Below are positions 1 to 15,777 of a DNA stretch of 64,000 nt, piece after piece (the stretch's first letter is position 1; the number at the start of each line of letters is the position of its first letter). The position numbers were made by a program, and so were the translations under genes. Location: NCBI RefSeq assembly GCF_040054535.1, contig NC_090779.1, positions 22,810,501 through 22,874,500 of the forward strand, read 5' to 3'. Below the pieces are notes generated by a model. It saw nothing but the letters and a program-made list of their open reading frames with translations. It was not told the DNA's origin and searched no databases. This DNA comes from Antennarius striatus. Lineage: Eukaryota > Chordata > Actinopteri > Lophiiformes > Antennariidae.

Positions 1-5
1 GATGA

Positions 6-3798
<3,793 letters not shown>

Positions 3799-4005
3799 CT
3801 CCTCCTCTTCCTCTCTCTCTCTTCCTCCTCCCACCACCCCCGGTCTTCTGTCATTGGCTGAAACACTGCCTCGTGTCACCCGTGAGAATGAGCGCTTCAT
3901 GTGTGTCGAACTTGTCCTGTAGATGCGTCTGAAAAGGGAAATGATGCTTTTATTTGGGAGGGTGAAATAGAATGTGCAGAAATTACTGTAGCTGACGACT
4001 TTCAC

Positions 4006-4011
4006 AATAAA
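4006..4011 (+). terminator. gpi polyadenylation signal AATAAA
   Basis: AATAAA about 208 nt after the gpi stop codon, followed by a T-rich stretch. It is the likely mRNA 3' end signal. Confidence 0.7.
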
Positions 4012-4029
4012 AGTCGCGTTAATCACTGA

Positions 4030-5199
4030 CCCTTTGCTTCTTCTTTAGATGATTTTATTGTGAAAATTTGTTCTGGTTTCATGTCATCAGCTGAAGAGAG
4101 AACTATCTCCTTTATGACTTTTTTTTTACACGGGGGTTTTGTAAACAATTTTTAAACGGTATGATGTCATTTGCATGCTGCACCAGTAGGTGGCGACAAA
4201 ACCATGGAAATCGACACTGCAGGATAAGATCTCACTTGTATTTCAATGCCCATCCACATTCTTGCACAGCAGCTTAACAGCCTTGCGAGTCATAGGTCAG
4301 ATGCCGATGGCGAGAAGAGGCGGGGTACACCCCGGATGAGATACCAGCTCTTCTACAAATCTACATAATGTCATAAACTCATTAGCGACCGCAGCAGTTG
4401 GCAGGAAGTGGAGAGAGCATGCATGAAGCAACACGGAGGAATTGAGTTTCCCCCGTTCACATGGCAACGGTGTGGAAGCGTTTTCACAAGATGAGACTGA
4501 AGCTTTTTGAAAAGTATTTCTTCAGGCTCCCAGAATGCCGTTCTTGTGTAACAGCTGTTGCATGAACAGCTCTAAAGTGCACATAAATGCTCCAGTAACT
4601 AGAATATTATCCTGAAATGGGTCATTATGGTATGGTGTATGAGATTTCAGATTAAAGGATAACATAAAGCAAATCCATCACAGTGATGCTGCATCACTTC
4701 CTGTAAGTAGAAACTGTAGAAGCTGCAGAAACTAGCCAGGACCCAGAGGTGGGTCAGGCTATAAACTTGGTTTTGAGCCAATGAATTTATCTTTACAGCT
4801 TTTCTACGATGTGCGCTTTATGGATAAAGTCGTGAAGCTGGTTTCGCTCAAGGATCAGCGTAGTCAGCTGTCGTAAAGGTGTAAAGCCGCCGTTAGACAC
4901 GGCAGGTCACCTGACCTCCAGCCTCAGGCCTCCCCAGGACTCGTGTTGGAGCCTTTATCTCCTGTGTTTGGAGAGTGGGAGGAGGCTGATGTCTTGATAA
5001 GGATTAGAGCGGGACATAATGCCAGTATAACCTCAGCCCCGAATGCAGCTTCAGGTAGAACAGGTTTCAGAAAACACACCTGTTGATACGAACCCGGCCG
5101 ACCTGCATGCAGGTGAGAAAGGGGCGGGGCTGCAGGTGTCTTTCCAAGATTAGGCTCAAATTCTCACAGTCCGGCGACAGCGAGGCACTCCTGTCAACG
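4030..5199. other. Intergenic gpi-hsd17b2
   Basis: No coding exon is recognised. Positions about 4285-4350 match part of a dispersed fish repeat also seen near 30120-30260, 35685-35760 and 41340-41570 (shared core GGGGTACACCCC and neighbouring bases). The last part should hold the hsd17b2 promoter and 5' UTR; no TATA box is evident. Confidence 0.6.
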
Positions 5200-7616
5200 A
5201 TGGAAACCTCTTGCTGTTTCTGTGTCATCGCCGCCGTCATCTTCATCTTCACTCTACTGAGGTGGCTGGGGGCGGGGAACGGTGTCGCATCCTGGACCCT
5301 GGTCGGGGCCCTCGCTGGGGCCTCCCTCTATTTCGTTCTGCCTCCAGGAGTCTGTGGTGCGGTTCTCCTGGGCTGGAGCTTCATCCTGATCCACCAGACT
5401 GACCGGAGAGCTGAGATGCTGCCTGTGGGGAACAGGGCGGTCCTTGTCACAGGTGAGACCCCCGCCCCCCCCCAGGCTGGTGCCTGTTCCGGCTGTGGTC
5501 CGGTTGGTCCGGATCAACAGTTTCAAGGTGCAACACTACTTTCGATATCTACAGGTAACTAAAACCTGCTTCGCAAGAGTTCAGCTTGTGGGACAGTCGT
5601 GTCAAAGGTAGAACATAAAGCATTCCTTCAACCAATAAAACATCCATCAGTCTGGTTTATTGGTTACGACGGTCGAGGAGCAGCTTATGTCTGCAGACGA
5701 AGCTGCAGCAACACAAATGTTTACGACTAGTTTTAATAGTGGTTGAAGAGAACAGGTCACAACGCCCGGAAATCTGTGACCCAATGAGAGCAGAGGGGTA
5801 ATCAGCCAATCAGCATCAGCTGTGTGCTTCTGTATCCGCCTGAAAATGCTGAGTCAGACCCTGTAGGGTCGAATCTGATCCAGGATCTGTAGGTGGAGTC
5901 TGATCCAGAACATGTAGGTGGAGTCTGACCCAGAACCTGTAGGTGGAGTCTGGTCCAGAACCTGTAGGTGGAGTCTGGTCCAGAACATGTAGGTGGAGTG
6001 TGATCCAGAACATGTAGGTGGAGTCTGACCCAGAAGTGTTGTTAAAATGAAGCAGAACATAGAGATCTAGAATCTGATTGGACGAAGTTAAACGTGACCA
6101 TTGCTGTCTGCTTTCCTAATAAGTTGGTTTTGTTTAAACTTTCCTCATGCTTCTGCATTGAACCAAGACTGAGGGGAAGGGCTGAGTTGTGGTTCCATCT
6201 CCCTGTGACAGCTTTAGCTCATGGTGGAGGTAACCTGTTCTCCTGTTTCCTCCACTCCCAGGTTGTGATTCGGGCTTCGGACACACCCTGGCGAAGCGTC
6301 TGAGTGGGATGGGGGTGATGGTGTTTGCTGGTGTGCTGGATGTGAACGGACCTGGAGCTCAACAGCTGAGAGAACGAGCGTCGAAAAACCTCCAAGTCCT
6401 GCAGCTGGACGTGACTGACGACTCCCAGATAGAGGCGGCGCACCGTTACGTCCAAGCCCAGGTGGGCCACACAGGTAAGACCGAAGAGCGGATCCAGGTG
6501 TCCAGAACCTGGGTCCCGCAGAGCCGATGGACGAGAGGTTGATCTAAGACCTTTAAACTGATTGAGTCTGAGTTTATTGAACAAGGATCGACGGTTCTGA
6601 TCCCATCTGGATTCTGGGGGTCGTGTTGCGTCCCTGCAGGTTTGTGGGGTTTGGTGAATAATGCGGGAGTCCTCCAGTGTCCCATGGATGCAGAGCTGCA
6701 GCCGATCTCCAACTACAGACTCTGTCTGGATGTCAACTTCCTGGGTGCCGTGAAGATGTGCCAGGTCTTCCTCCCTCTGTTGAGGCGTTCCAAAGGACGA
6801 GTGGTCAACGTGTCCAGCATGTCAGGTAGGTCCAGACCAGGATCAGCATTGGAATTCCAGGAAAAGCTTGAAAACCTTCCTTGCCATTCCCCAACAGAAG
6901 AGGTCTTTGCCATCAGGTGTCCTCCATGTAAACGCAGTTCCTACCCAGGAAGCTCAAATGTAATCTGTCCATAGAGAGGACCCATCCGTCATGTTTAAGG
7001 TATAAACGATGAGGTTTTCAATTCCGGGTCACATGTTCCCTTCCAGGTGTGGTACCCTTCCCTTTATTCGCTGCTTACGGATCCTCAAAGGCAGCGCTGA
7101 GCATTTTCACTCAGGTGCTGAGGCTGGAGTTATCGCTGTGGGGCGTCAAGGTGGTCCTCATTGAACCTTCAGGCTTCAGAACAAGTAGGTCTACCTGTCC
7201 AGGTAACATTCATGACAGAAATGTGTTTTATTTCTCTGAAGTCAAGTCTTTTTGACGTCTTCTCTTCGTCAGATCTCTTCGGGTCGGACGAAGACGTCGC
7301 CCGCTACAAAACCAACATCCTCACAACTGTTGCTTCAGGCGCCAGAGAGGATTATGGAGATGAGTATCTCTTGTCCTTCTCCAGGAGACTGTCCGCAATG
7401 CCCCACGAGATGACGGCGGACTTGTCTCCTGTGGTGGACGACCTGTGTCACGGCCTGTTGTCGGTTCATCCCAAACCTCACTACGCCCCAGGGAAAAAGG
7501 GATGGTTCCTCCCATTCCTCCACCGCTGCTGTCCCACCACAGTGTTTGATGGAATCATTGTGAGGACCCTGAAACACAACACAGACTGTAAACCAGCTGG
7601 AATCAGCAGCACCTGA
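5200..7616 (+). CDS. hsd17b2: 17-beta-hydroxysteroid dehydrogenase type 2
   Basis: SDR-family ER enzyme expected to oxidise estradiol and testosterone with NAD+. Five exons (5200-5452, 6262-6474, 6640-6825, 7047-7184, 7273-7616) join in phase to 377 aa, against 387 in human. The N terminus has two hydrophobic segments, fitting a membrane anchor. The Rossmann motif TGCDSGFG spans the exon 1/2 junction; NNAGV, the Ser of VNVSSMSG and the catalytic YGSSK follow in SDR order. The string VFAGVLDVNGPGAQ is typical of HSD17B2 rather than HSD11B2 or RDH. The downstream neighbour mphosph6 supports this. The ATG at 5200 was chosen because the hydrophobic N terminus follows directly; an in-frame ATG upstream at 5083 would add an uncharacteristic basic leader. 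Confidence 0.93.
5876..6035. repeat. 25-bp minisatellite in hsd17b2 intron 1
   Basis: Exact 25-bp period, units starting at 5876, 5901, 5926, 5951, 5976, 6001 and 6026 (last one partial). The unit core is CCAGAACATGTAGGTGGAGT with a few substitutions. It contains no gene; the long reading frames across it result from the repeat. Confidence 0.97.
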
Positions 7617-7837
7617 AGGTCGCCAGGCTCAGATCCAGTTCCTCTGATGAAAGTTATTTAAAAGGGAACGAGAACATCCTGCAGACAGCTAAGCATCCTT
7701 CACTAAGGTCACTTCATGTGGTCTGAAAACGTACATCTGGACGTCAAAACAACAGTTCAGTCATCTCCTCCTTGCCTCCATAGCGACGGACAGGTGACGC
7801 TTCTCAGTAAAACACAGTGACGGTTTTACAACACCAA

Positions 7838-8978
7838 CAGTGGTATAAAAAAGTTTGGGCACCGCAGAAAGTTTCAGTTATTTGCATTTATAAAACATCA
7901 GGTGTTTGAATCAGCAGCTTCATTTTCATCTAAAAAAAAACCAGACAGTAATGTTTCAGACGTGAAACCAGTTTTGGACTCAGAGAAGATGTGCAACATG
8001 CAAAATACAAGTATAACAGGTGCAAAAATTTGGGCCTATTTTTTATTCTGTTGATTTGAACACCTGTAACTTCTTAGCTCTTGTTAATGGGAACACAGGC
8101 GTGGCTTGTTGAGCTCATCAAGCCCAGAACCTCACAGACAGATGCAGCCAATCATGACAGAAGGTATTTAAGGTGACCGATGGCAGGTTGTTCCTCTTTG
8201 AATCTCCTGTGAAGAATGGCAACATGGAGGCGTCAAAACAACCTGAAAGAAAAGACTGTTCAACATTGTGGTTTAAGGGGAGGAAACAAACAACTAGCTC
8301 AGAGATTTCAGCTTTCAGTTTCTACTGTGAGGAAATAGAAGACCAGAAACACAATTCTTAACAACGCCAGAAGTGGCAGACCAACAAAAATATTAGTTAT
8401 CGGCAGATTCTTGTGAAAAATGTTCAAGAATCGGTAAAATTTAAGTTGTGTCAGGGCTGGATACTTCAACTAAACAACAAAACACTGTTCAAATTCTACT
8501 AAAGCATTCATGCAGAGGAACTAGTAGATCATTCTGTAACCGCAATCTCAGTCCCCAGATTGAATATTATTGAAAATCTGGTGTCATTTAAAGCGGGTTG
8601 TTCATGCTGGTAACCATCAAACCAACTGAACTGGAAATGTTTGGTCAAAATAGAGCTGTCAATAATACCTTGCGCCAAAATCCAGGCTCTCAATTGAAGC
8701 TATAGGAAGTATTTATTTAGAGGCTGTTATTTCTGCTAAAGGAGGCTCTATGATTTTTTTTTTTCTGTTGGGGTGTCCACATTTTTGCATGTGTTCAATT
8801 TCATTTAAATGCATTTTGAATGTCTTCCGTTAGTCCAATGAACCTGGTTTCACGTCTGAAATATTGCAGTGTTCATCGGTTTTTTTGATAAATGGAAATG
8901 GAGTTGCTGATAAAAACACCAAGTGATTTAGAAAAGAGTCTAAACCATCTTTTCCCCCTCCCCTTCTTTTATATTCTG
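7838..8978 (+). mobile_element. Decayed Tc1/mariner transposon with long TIRs
   Basis: The left end (TGGTATAAAAAAGTTTGGGC) and the right end are imperfect inverted repeats of about 200 bp: the stretch around CAGACGTGAAACC at 7960-7972 matches the reverse complement of that at 8845-8870. Between them, about 8210-8420 reads like the N-terminal helix-turn-helix part of a Tc1-type transposase (AACATGGAGGCGTCAAAACA, TCAACATTGTGGTTTAAG, GCTAGC-like, CCAGAAGTGGCAGACCAA), broken by stops. The catalytic domain is missing, so this is a dead or non-autonomous copy. Boundaries are good to about 10 bp on the left and 30 bp on the right. Confidence 0.82.
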
Positions 8979-9853
8979 TTGGTACCATTGGGAAACTTAA
9001 ATGAAGGTTAATCTGAGTCTGTCGAGTTTAATTTGTTGAAAATTTCATACTGACTCGAAATGTTTGGAGCAGAAATCTTCCTCAAAGACTCGGTCTACTC
9101 CTGGCATTTCATGCCAGAATTATTTTACTGTGAAGCTCCAATGATGTTTGAAGAAAAATGTCCCAATTAGAAAAGTGGTGACTGAATAAAGGCATGATCT
9201 TCATTGTTAGATGGATTGCTCCTTTAAACTTGATGTGAAGTCGGTTCATTTAGTTTTGGCTTCTTTCAGGTCACAGGATGTTATTAGAACGTTAGCAGCT
9301 GTGATAATATCATTGAACATGTGTTGAAAAGCTTTTGATCTCTGTTGCTGCAACAGGACAGAAATATTACATGATGAAAAGAGCCACTTATTAGATTCTG
9401 TGTGAAGATGCTTCCACATTCAGTAACGATAAAACAAAAAACATTATGCATGTTTGATGGAGTTTAATGTTCTAGATATTAATTTTCACATGTGTTCAGA
9501 GGATGAAACTTGCACCTGTATTCTTAACCGTTTTCTCCATTGAGTCTGGAGGTAATTCAAACATCTGTCAGCGATGAGCATCATTCACAAAATGTTTAAC
9601 TGCTGCTCCAATAGAAAAGCAAAGAAACCAGAAACGAGATGTGACAACACTGAGCTGTGTATTTAAAGTTTTCCTAATTCATCTTGCACAAACTTCAGGA
9701 AAAAAGTTTGTTAACATTTAAAAAAGATTCTTGTATTCATAAAAAAACAAAACAGATGTATAACATCCAATAGGCCTTAAAACGCTGCGCATTACACATG
9801 AACAGTCAGAGGTTTCACTGAGTCGCTACGAAAGAGTCCATCACACGGAGGAT
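8979..9853. other. Intergenic, convergent 3' ends
   Basis: No gene is seen. Transcription of hsd17b2 (+) and mphosph6 (-) converges here. AATAAA at 9185-9190 could serve a read-through hsd17b2 transcript. The rest is AT-rich and unremarkable, and probably includes the mphosph6 3' UTR up to about 9700. Confidence 0.5.
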
Positions 9854-11825
9854 TCAGGCCTGAGGCTTCAGAAAGACTCTCTTTGTGCTGCTTTCTTCAG
9901 GAGCTTCTTCTGCTGCTCTCTGACGCTTCTTTTGAAACTTCTTCTTCATGCTTTCAACTAAACTCTCGTACCTGAAAAAGAAGAAAGTCAGAAAAAAAAT
10001 GTTGATATAAATTTATGTTTTAAGCAAAAATGAATGTTCTAACAAGAGAGTGTTAAAATTAAAACCAACTCCATTGAATCATCAGATTGTACCTCAGAGC
10101 CATTTCTTCATCTGTGATGTCTGTTTGCATCTGGCTGATATCCTCTTCTTCTTTCTCCTCTTTATCCTTTGGATTCATCAGAACCATCAGTTTCTGCGAC
10201 AAACAATGAACAAGTCAGCATTTAAAGGACACTTATTTGTTCAAAAGTATAGTTTCTATGCTGCACCAGTGAAGTCAAACACTGATACCATCACATATGT
10301 GTTTACAGGACAAAACTTGTATGTAAATAAAATACTGCAGCAAAGTTTGACAGCAAACATTAACATGTTTGGGCTCTAGATTCATCAGCAGCTGCAGACT
10401 GTGCTGTCATTCAGGCCAACACAAAGAAGACACCAGAACATTTTGATTTTGTAGTTTCTGATATATAGAAGGAAAATGCATAAACACCAAAATATGGAGA
10501 AAAAAAATCTGACATTTTCACAGAGGACGTGGTGCATTAATGGATTAAAACACACCTCAACCTCTGGATTGAAACCCTTGAATGAGATGCGACCATATTT
10601 CAGGTCCTCACAGGGAACAAAACTCTTCTCCTCTATGATCAAGCTCCTAAAACAGGGAGGAAGATGGAACATTAGACTCGTCTCTCAGTACGAGGGAATA
10701 TTAACGACAGCCTCTCACACACTCCAAAGCTTCTGGTACTAGACAGCATAACAGAGCACCTAATTAACTGAACAATTAAAGTATAACTTGGTTCTCTTTG
10801 GTGTTCAGTCTCTTACTAAAATTGTTTTTTTCTTTTTCCTGTTTATTTCTACACCTAATCTGAACTGAATAGAGAATCAACACAGCACTGGTATCTATAC
10901 ATGGAATAAAACTACTAAATATGAAATAGTAGCCAGAAAAGCTATTTAATAAAGATTTAATGGATGAAGAGATAATATAGACTCTTTAGCAATTATACAT
11001 TTGCAATATTCAAAATAATTAAGGAAATTAAAAATTCTTTTGAAATATATAAATCAAATGGTAATGCAATTTTTAACACGTGAGTAAATAACATGTAAAT
11101 GTGTTGGAAAAAATGAAAGATATAAGATAATCCATGAACTGGAGAAGCTTCTCTGGGTGGAAAGTCACCAGATAGTCTAGAAATGAAGTTTAACTCGGTG
11201 TGTAAAGTTTATGATTGATGAAATCCAGACAGAAACATATTTAAAGGAAGCATTTGTTCTCCAGAGAGTGACACCCACTCTTTAGCTTTGAGCTCCGGCA
11301 GGTCTAGATACCAGTGTTCATCACTGATGATTCTCTTCTCATCTTCCTCCAACTGCTTCTTCGTCTCTTCATTCAGGCCCCTCTGCATGAACTGAGAAAA
11401 CAGGAGAGATCACAGCTTCACCAGCAATAACATTTTTCTATAGAGTAGAAAAATACGGACAAAACTGACTATTTCCTTCTCAATCACAGAACCGCACTAA
11501 AACCTGCATTTATGTTTAAGTAGATTCAAGTGGGCAAAACTAGTCAGGTTTTTTTTAAATATATATACAGCATATAATTACTCATTTTAATTTGCTGGAT
11601 TACTTTTTCAATTAAAAACGGTCTCAAACTTAACATAAATTAATGCAGTAATATCAATGTTGATCACAGTAAATGTGTCGAAAACACATGAGATTTATAA
11701 TAATCTAACTTCAGAATGAGAGGTAAAGACAGCTAATTCACGGCTAGCATCGCTTCTGGTTTATCAGCTTCACTTACCTTCATTCGCAAGAGGTTTTTAG
11801 ACAGTTTCATGGAGTCGTTTGCCAT
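9854..11825 (-). CDS. mphosph6: M-phase phosphoprotein 6 (exosome cofactor)
   Basis: Small RNA-binding cofactor of the nuclear exosome, linking it to the MTR4 helicase, notably in 5.8S rRNA maturation. Five exons on the minus strand: 11778-11825, 11279-11391, 10556-10646, 10093-10193, 9854-9971, giving 156 aa (human about 160). Family landmarks are all present: KLSKNLLRMKFMQRGL at the start, EEHWYLDLPEL-like (here DEHWYLDLPELKAKES), CEDLKYGRISFKGFNPEVE, and a basic C terminus ending FLKPQA. Phases join cleanly. It lies tail-to-tail with hsd17b2, as the pair is in human 16q23 to my memory. Confidence 0.95.
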
Positions 11826-13436
11826 TTTTAAAATGTTTAATACGACAAACTGAGCCACAGATAGCTTTAGCAGCTAGCTACAACAGCCACCACGCAGTTT
11901 CTCACAAATAAGTCAACAATAGTCAAATGTCGAGAACATCGTAGCAGCTAGCCAGTCCAGCTAATCTATCGTCGATTTCGCTATTGATGAAGAAGAAGGG
12001 GAAGAAGAGAAAGACGAGGAAGAGTAAGAATTGGCCAATTTATGAAAACAACAGCGCAGCACGCTTGATATATAAACTTTTTGGTCTCTATACATCTATG
12101 AAGTCAAAATGAATTAAGCAGTCGGTAAACCAAGTTGAGGCTAAAACTCAGCCAGAAGCAGTAGAATATCGAGCAGATGAACCTATATCTGATCTACATT
12201 AGATCCAGTTAATATTTAAAAAAAAATAAAACACACAATATGGTCTGACTTCCCAAAATAACAAAGGTACTTACATTTCAATAAGTGACACCTGCGCTAT
12301 TTTGTTATATATTTAGCTAAAATCATGGCGAGCCGTAGTTCCCCAGACAGAAGAAATCGAGTAACGGGCAAGTTTGCTGTCTGTGCATCCAATATTTTTT
12401 GAATGGATTACAGTCCATGATTTTTCTTTGTATTTAATTGTCACATTATGGCAAAATTAAGTGTACAAACTCTCTAAATGTAATCCATTATTACTATTAC
12501 TAAAAAGAGGCTTCCTATTTCCTTTTACCACGCTGTCTTATATCCATCTTTATTGACTGCTATGGACGTGTTTGGTTTGTGCGCTTCTACAGAGATGTTT
12601 CACCTCATGATAATTGTTCTTTCGAAAGCACTTCGTGCCAATTGCGTGTGATTTATAAATATAATTGTTTATTTTCATTGAGTCACAGTGAAAACACACA
12701 GTAATAATAATATCTATCGCACTTCAGGTTTGTATAGGTGTTAACTGTTTTCATTTAGTCCTTTTTGAGTTTTTAAAAAAACTATTATTATTTCTGTTTT
12801 CAATTTCATCCAGTTGTCATTTTGACCGGCTGTATTGTCCATTCAAATGCTATGTTATACATTTGTGAGGAAGACTCTCCTCTGGACACTGAGGCTGCAG
12901 TTCTTTTGACACTCCAGAGCCACAACAGCGGAGTAAGAAATTCGTTATCAGTGCTTTTTCTGACCAGAAACTTTACTCATTAATTTGAAATCGTCAAAAA
13001 AGGACATACTTGTTTGTCTGACTTTGTTTAACTTTGTGTATTTTTCATAGATTTGTTAAAAAAAAAACACTCATAGGAATAACAAAATTAACCTCATTTA
13101 TATGTGCGAAGTTACTGAAGTAGTCCGGTGCATCAGTACTACTGTCCCTTTCAGTAGGTTGTGTTTGTCCTGGGGTGAATCGAAGACCGCTAATGTGAAG
13201 ACAAAAATTACAATTACATGCTCGGTTGTCCATGTTTTAGAGATTGTGAGTTTGCAGTAAAACACAACAGGATTGTGGCTGAAGATATTTTAATTTTCAC
13301 TCTCTATATTGAGCTGACTTAATATCGTCGGGATTAAAGATATCCCCAATTCCCTGTTTGTGTCATCATTAGACTTTTATTAGATTTTATGTGTGGCTGG
13401 TTTCTGGGTCTACAGGACCGACCGTTGATCCTCAAC
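11826..13436. other. Intergenic upstream of mphosph6
   Basis: No coding sequence recognised. The first about 200 bp should contain the mphosph6 promoter. The rest is AT-rich with many short homopolymers and no repeat I can name. Confidence 0.45.
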
Positions 13437-13530
13437 ATCAGGGGTCTCCAAACTTTTTCCTTTAAGGGCCACATGACTTTTCCCTTCTCTGATGGGGGGC
13501 CGGGGTCAGTTCTGAACAGCAATCGCAGGG
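13437..13530. mobile_element. hAT-type transposon end
   Basis: CATCAGGGGTCTCCAAACTT followed by the AAGGGCCACATG stretch is the characteristic terminal sequence of vertebrate hAT (Charlie-like) elements. No matching opposite end was found nearby, so only a fragment or a strongly decayed copy remains. Confidence 0.6.
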
Positions 13531-13714
13531 GTGCCTACATGTAAACATTTATTGTCTTCTGGAAAGTTGAGGGTTAAATCTACTGGTCAAAACCAAGAAG
13601 AAGGTTCAAACATTTTCAAATAAAGCATAAGGTAGTCCAGTTAAATTGTGCAGGTAGTAAAAAAGTTTTTTTTGAAGCGTGAATTGTTCTTGAAGTCGTC
13701 CTCGTCCTCCCATC

Positions 13715-13850
13715 AGGGCAGCACGGTGGCGCAGCGGTAACGCTGTCGCCTCACAGCCAGGAGGTCTGGGGTTCAAATCCCACTGATGGTCTCTCTGTGA
13801 GGAGTTTGCATGTTCTCCACGTGTCCGGTGGGTCTAAAAACATGCACATA
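13715..13850 (+). repeat. tRNA-like SINE-type repeat
   Basis: Contains GGTGGCGCAGCGG (A box-like) and GGTTCAAATCC (B box-like) at tRNA spacing, followed by GGAGTTTGCATGTTCTCC. This is the ubiquitous fish repeat beginning GCACGGTGGCGCAG. It is an old insertion, not a functional tRNA gene. Confidence 0.8.
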
Positions 13851-13878
13851 GCTGAGTTCAAATGTTCATAGATATGTT

Positions 13879-13916
13879 CTCTCACCCTCCTTCATGGGTA
13901 TGAAGGAGGGTGAGAG
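13879..13916. repeat. Perfect 17-bp hairpin
   Basis: Arms 13879-13895 and 13900-13916 are exact reverse complements around a 4-nt GGGT loop (arm core CTCACCCTCCTTCAT). It lies between two tRNA-like elements. Confidence 0.9.
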
Positions 13917-14042
13917 GACACACCCAGGTTGTCTTTGTAGTGGGGAATTGGTTGTTAACCAGGTTACAGAAACATTTTGGTCGTGTTTCCTCCGCCTGTG
14001 AACCCCATAAATACAAGTTCCGAACCAATTCATGGAAGCTAA

Positions 14043-14390
14043 AGGTTTAGCTCAGAGAGATGAGGAGGAACTCAAATCTGAGGTTATGGGTTCAAATCCC
14101 AGCTTCTGCCTTTAGATTTTCTCCAGAGTGTTGTGAATAATAAATAGAACATCCAACCACTTCCTGTGTGTAGAGTCAGGTAGCTCAGTCTGTTAAGGTG
14201 CTGTGCATGTGTGCAGAAATTATAGGATCAAATCCCATTCCTTCCATCATTTTTCAGGCTGTTTCCTGAATGACGAAGACAAATACACACGGAGAAAAGG
14301 TCTGAGCGTGAAGGAATCGGTAGCGTGATGGGTTAGCCTGTAACAATGAGCAATTGGTTCTATATTCAAGTCCCAACCCAACGCTGCAGG
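14043..14390 (+). repeat. Cluster of three degenerate tRNA-like units
   Basis: Three segments each carry a TAGCTCAG- or TAGCGTGATGG-like A box and a TTCAAATCCC-like B box: about 14043-14110, 14176-14242 and 14318-14390. Anticodon arms cannot be folded convincingly by eye. With the unit at 13715 they make four tRNA-like heads in 700 bp, all on the plus strand. Confidence 0.5.
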
Positions 14391-15090
14391 TTCTGGATCA
14401 AAACTGTGTCTCGCAGTAACGGGGCCGGGAGGGGGCCGTGTCCCCTCCTGGTCTTCTGGAGGTATAGAATGATGGGGTTATGAAGCCCTTAGCCAGAAAC
14501 AGCTGATATTTTGCTGCTGTCATGAACATGAATTGACTTTTAGTGAAAGATGACGTTCAACATCTTCTGGTTTGTAGGTAATCATTCTTGCTGTAAACAC
14601 TGCTGAACCAGAAGCTGCTGATATTTTACTAACATGAAGTAACACCTAGTAGTATACTGAGTGAACAGGATGCAGACACTATTTATGAATTACAGTAGAT
14701 AACCAAAGAACATTCTCTGGGATCTTCACAGAAAAAATGGCCTTGGACATTAACCTTCTGTTGGACTGACCGACCCTTCTGTCGGGTCCAGGAGGCTCGT
14801 AGACACTCTGTTTGCATCTCTCTCTCTCATCAACTGCCCCTGTGAAAACCACAACCAAGTTAAGAAAACCAACTAACAGTTAACATAAAAACATTTTATA
14901 AACCAAAGATTATTTTAAATCCCAGGACAGGGTAAAAGTTTTCAAAATTTACAAAAGGGCCAAAGGATGCTGCTCAAACAAAGGAATAGAACCAAGAGGA
15001 TCGCTGAATTTGTAAAGTGAAAGTGGAAAACCCCCACAGTCATTTAATTACAGTTGTACAAATAAAGTGGGGAGCAGCACCCCTACTACA

Positions 15091-15142
15091 ATTGTGTCAG
15101 CATTAGGATTTTATAATAGTAAAATCCTAATGCTGACACAAT
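15091..15142. repeat. Perfect 23-bp hairpin
   Basis: Arms 15091-15113 and 15120-15142 are exact reverse complements, separated by TAATAG. The outer arm begins ATTGTGTCAGCATTAGG. No known element end was recognised. Confidence 0.95.
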
Positions 15143-15777
15143 CCAGTACCTGCCTGCAATTTGCAGGTGACTAACTTGGCCCACTCTTCCACAATGTGGT
15201 CACAAAGTTGGTTAAAACATCGCATCTCGCAGGAGCAAATGAGGCAGACTGTCCGTGAGGAAACAGCCCCCCCCATTTGAACAGCTGAAGAGTATTTGAG
15301 GGCTCCAGCCCTGATTGAGGATCTGGGATTGGAGCGCTCCATTGACAACATGCTGCACCAATCAGGAGCCGGGGATGGAACAGGTGGAGTGGGAGGAGCC
15401 AGGACTGAAGGGTGGTGAAGCATTGAGAGGAGGGAAGCAAACAGAAACACACACACGCCCATCCCCATACTGTTTCAGCTTCTATTCCTTTGGATGAGTT
15501 ACAGTTATTGACTAATCTGTGTTGAAAATGGAGCAACGACGTGATGTTGGTAAATTTAACAAGTAAAACTTTGTGCCTGAACGAGGCAGTTTTTATTCTT
15601 ATGATGTTCATCCACATGATTTTATTCAGCTTTATGAACTCATTTCACTTCTGATGTTATAAATGACATTGAATAGATTGACTATCGTACCAGGTTCACA
15701 TGTTGGTGCAGATTCTACTCTACAAAGTGACCCTCAGAGGTCATCAGATGAGCTGATGCCGGCCTCCATCGCCTCCA

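Noticed and set aside
5083-5199. Upstream in-frame ATG for hsd17b2
   Set aside because: It would add a basic 39-residue leader not found in the family before the hydrophobic anchor.
13725-13785. Functional tRNA gene
   Set aside because: A and B boxes are present, but acceptor stem and anticodon arm do not pair and the sequence is a known fish SINE-like repeat.
15127-15617. Two overlapping minus-strand ORFs of 113 and 148 aa
   Set aside because: No recognisable domain, no intron signals or family motifs, and one begins at the 23-bp hairpin. Left unannotated.
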